A DNA stretch of 8,539 nt, taken from assembly GCA_031275955.1 (NCBI GenBank), contig JAISNZ010000171.1:1-8539 (forward strand), read 5' to 3'. Source of the DNA: Desulfovibrio sp. GTDB taxonomy: Bacteria > Desulfobacterota > Desulfovibrionia > Desulfovibrionales > Desulfovibrionaceae. Each line of letters begins with the position of its first letter. The stretch's first letter is position 1. This document shows positions 7,317-8,539 of the stretch, piece after piece. The notes under the pieces are model-generated. The model was not told the DNA's origin. It worked only from the letters and a program-made list of their open reading frames with translations, and made no database searches. The position numbers and the translations under genes are program-made.

Positions 7317-8207
7317 GGGAACTCCATCCGGAGTGACAAGAAATTCCACTGTACACAGAGAATGATAGCGAACGGCCTTCACCAAAGTACGGGCATACTC
7401 CTTGAGTGTGTCGCGCAGGTCCTGGGTGAGCATGCGCCAGGGCGAAGGCGTGATCTCGATAAGTTTTTGGTTATTGCGCTGCACACTGCAATCGCGTTCG
7501 TCAAAAGCGAAAACATTTCCATAGGTATCTGCAATGACCTGGATTTCTATATGCCGCACATGGGTCAGGAATTTTTCCACATAGAGACGGGGATTGCCGA
7601 AGGATGCCTGGGCCATGGTGGAGGCTTTGAAAAAGGCGTCCTCCAACCCCACGTCATCATGGACTTCAAAAATACCGCGGCCGCCGCCCCCGCCCTCGGC
7701 CTTGAGCATAATGGGGAACCCGATGGCGTGCGCTGTTTCCCGCGCCTGAGGCACGTCCACGGCTCCATCGGAACCGGGAACCACCGGGATGCCCAGTTTT
7801 TGCGCCAGGGCGCGCACCTGAACCTTATTCCCCAGGAGTTTCATGGGAATTTCCTCTGCTCCGATAAAGACCATGCCCGCTTCAATGCAAAGACGCGGGA
7901 AGGATTCATCTTCCGAGGCGAATCCCCAGCCGGGATGGATGGCCGCGATGCCGCGCTGTCTGGCAAGGCGGACAATACGCTCCACGTCCAGATAGGCGCG
8001 CGCGTCCGAGCCCAGAAGGAGGAGTTCCTGGGCGGAGGAGGCGGCCGGGGCGGTCTTGTCAATATCCGTGGCCGTCATGACGGGAATGGCGTCAAAGCGT
8101 TCCCGCACGGAGCGGCAGATCCGCCTGGCCGGGATACCCCGGTTGGCCACCAAAATGGCCTTGCCCTTAAGTTCCCTTACAACACTGTCAAATGTTCTGG
8201 TCCTCAT
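7314..8207 (-). CDS. pyc: Pyruvate carboxylase N-terminal fragment (biotin carboxylase, truncated at TAG)
   Basis: This is the open frame from the natural ATG to the premature TAG, 297 residues. The start is supported by GGAG five bases upstream and by the conserved beginning KAILVANRGIPARRI at residues 16-30. It contains the pre-ATP-grasp domain, the glycine-rich nucleotide loop (GGGGGRG at 172-178), HIEIQVIAD (219-227) and ERDCSVQRNNQKLIE (237-251). It ends at VTPDGVP, before the EVN metal-ligand strand and the catalytic RxQVEH segment. Alone it would be an incomplete ATP-grasp fold and should be inactive. Natural two-subunit carboxylases split between domains, not here, so this does not look like an evolved PycA subunit. 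Confidence 0.75.
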   Translation of the reverse strand: MRTRTFDSVVRELKGKAILVANRGIPARRICRSVRERFDAIPVMTATDIDKTAPAASSAQELLLLGSDARAYLDVERIVRLARQRGIAAIHPGWGFASEDESFPRLCIEAGMVFIGAEEIPMKLLGNKVQVRALAQKLGIPVVPGSDGAVDVPQARETAHAIGFPIMLKAEGGGGGRGIFEVHDDVGLEDAFFKASTMAQASFGNPRLYVEKFLTHVRHIEIQVIADTYGNVFAFDERDCSVQRNNQKLIEITPSPWRMLTQDLRDTLKEYARTLVKAVRYHSLCTVEFLVTPDGVP

Positions 8208-8212
8208 GCTCT

Positions 8213-8216
8213 CTCC
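8213..8216 (-). promoter_or_regulatory. Ribosome binding site of pyc
   Basis: On the minus strand GGAG (within GGAGAGAGC) lies five bases before the ATG at 8207, a short but workable spacing. It supports this ATG as the start. Confidence 0.55.
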
Positions 8217-8343
8217 ATCCTCGCCTTTTCCTTCCGGGCCTTTCCGGAGGGGAAAACCGGGAACTCGCGATTCATGTTCTCATCATTATGGCATTTTACG
8301 CTTGAAACAGTTCGCTTGCGGCCTGGCCTGCTCCTGTTTCGCG

Positions 8344-8369
8344 GCAAGGATTTGCAGGCAAATCCTTGC
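8344..8369. repeat. 26-base near-perfect palindrome at the predicted transcription start
   Basis: GCAAGGATTTGC and its exact reverse complement GCAAATCCTTGC face each other across two bases (12-base arms). It lies immediately downstream of the candidate -10 box. It could be an operator for a dimeric repressor or a hairpin at the 5' end of the mRNA. No T-run follows on either strand, so it is not a standard terminator. Confidence 0.7.
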
Positions 8370-8376
8370 AGAGCAA

Positions 8377-8405
8377 ATTACACATTTTCAATGGTAATTT
8401 GTCCT
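8377..8405 (-). promoter_or_regulatory. Candidate sigma-70-type promoter for pyc-ppsA
   Basis: On the minus strand AGGACA (8400-8405; four of six matches to TTGACA) is followed after exactly 17 bases by TGTAAT (8377-8382; five of six matches to TATAAT). The spacing is ideal and the local sequence is AT-rich. The start of transcription would be near 8370, at the edge of the 26-base palindrome. This is a by-eye match only. Confidence 0.35.
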
Positions 8406-8412
8406 GGACTTT

Positions 8413-8446
8413 CGGATCAAAACGGCATCTCCGCAGTTTTGATCCG
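8413..8446. repeat. Inverted repeat with 11-base arms upstream of the candidate promoter
   Basis: CGGATCAAAAC and GTTTTGATCCG are exact reverse complements separated by 12 bases, and two inner G-C pairs could lengthen the stem after one mismatch. It sits just upstream of the candidate -35 box. It may be a regulator site, a stem-loop ending an upstream transcript, or part of a dispersed repeat. It lacks a following T-run on both strands. Confidence 0.65.
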
Positions 8447-8461
8447 GCGGTTGCTGCGGGG

Positions 8462-8492
8462 CCCCCTTGCCCCCCCAACCCCCCCCCAGCCC
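8462..8492 (-). other. Potential G-quadruplex tract
   Basis: The plus strand has C-runs of 5, 7, 9 and 3 bases separated by 3, 2 and 2 bases, so the minus strand, the coding strand of the operon, fits the classic four-run G-quadruplex pattern. Further G-runs follow out to the window end. The long homopolymers also make this stretch prone to sequencing length errors. Confidence 0.55.
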
Positions 8493-8539
8493 TTGGACGG
8501 CGCCCCGGCCCCCAGGCCCGGGTTACCCTTACCCAGACA

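Larger units (their letters stand above)
4506..8207 (-). pseudogene. pyc: Pyruvate carboxylase, single-chain, interrupted by an in-frame TAG
   Basis: Read through one TAG, this is 1233 codons with the full single-chain order: biotin carboxylase (about 15-470), carboxyltransferase (about 535-850), linker/tetramerisation region, and biotinyl domain (about 1120-1200). The enzyme makes oxaloacetate from pyruvate, bicarbonate and ATP using a biotin arm. Biotin carboxylase motifs include HPGWGF (91), the GGGGGRG loop (172), HIEIQ (219) and ERDCSVQR (237). The stop at codon 298 precedes LIEVNNRLQVEH, which supplies metal-binding and catalytic residues. Carboxyltransferase motifs are RDNTQS (549), LKDMAG with the expected carbamylated Lys724, and the metal site HYHRHYTDG (752). 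The biotin site is IMKQE with Lys1161. A four-cysteine zinc-ribbon-like tail ends the protein. There is no frameshift and conservation is good on both sides of the stop, so the break is recent, an error, or read through. It precedes the PEP-synthase-like gene in an apparent operon. The 3' ~360 bases are AT-rich, unlike the rest. Confidence 0.85.
8208..8539. other. Upstream region of the pyc operon with no credible gene
   Basis: These 332 bases hold no convincing coding sequence. An 60-codon minus-strand frame at 8296-8478 begins inside the G-rich tract and resembles nothing I know. The region is dominated by two inverted repeats (8344-8369 and 8413-8446), a candidate promoter between them and a C-rich tract at 8461-8519. 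If the promoter is right, pyc has an untranslated leader of roughly 160 bases. The gene beyond 8539 is not visible. Confidence 0.55.

Noticed and set aside
4506..8207. Natural two-subunit pyruvate carboxylase (PycA/PycB)
   Set aside because: The break lies inside the ATP-grasp fold, not at a domain border, and the second part has no start signal.
8285..8313. CATAAT as an alternative -10 box closer to pyc
   Set aside because: No acceptable -35 hexamer lies 16-18 bases upstream; the 8377-8405 pair is better.
8296..8478. 60-codon minus-strand frame upstream of pyc
   Set aside because: It starts in the G-rich tract, runs across both palindromes and resembles no protein I know.

Overview
The window looks like a chromosomal segment of a moderately GC-rich anaerobe of the Desulfovibrio group (Desulfobacterota). 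I base this on the pairing of a long single-chain pyruvate carboxylase with an oversized, roughly 1200-residue PEP-synthase-like protein, an arrangement I remember from Desulfovibrio genomes. That is memory and inference, not a search result. Most of the coding DNA is near 60% GC.

Layout. Positions 1-696 (+) hold the 3' part of a GAF-GGDEF diguanylate cyclase gene whose start lies outside the window. It converges, after a 23-base gap, on a minus-strand operon that fills the rest. The operon reads right to left: a 332-base upstream region (8208-8539) with a C-rich tract, two strong inverted repeats and a candidate promoter; pyruvate carboxylase pyc (8207-4506); a 186-base gap; then the PEP-synthase-like gene (4319-720).

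The two operon enzymes sit at the same metabolic branch point. Pyruvate carboxylase turns pyruvate, bicarbonate and ATP into oxaloacetate (anaplerosis), and PEP synthase turns pyruvate and ATP into PEP (gluconeogenesis). Together they fit an organism that grows on lactate or pyruvate and must build sugars and TCA intermediates from it.

Two things are unusual and both lie in pyc. First, the frame is broken by a single in-frame TAG at codon 298, inside the ATP-grasp fold just before the catalytic EVN...QVEH stretch. The frame is otherwise intact over 1233 codons and conserved on both sides. This is a fresh nonsense mutation, a sequence error or, less likely, a read-through codon. Second, the last ~360 bases of pyc drop to about 39% GC, and the change falls at the edge of the biotinyl domain, so the gene looks like a mosaic. 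No CRISPR array, transposase, tRNA, rRNA or defence system was seen, and I found no clear new multi-gene system.
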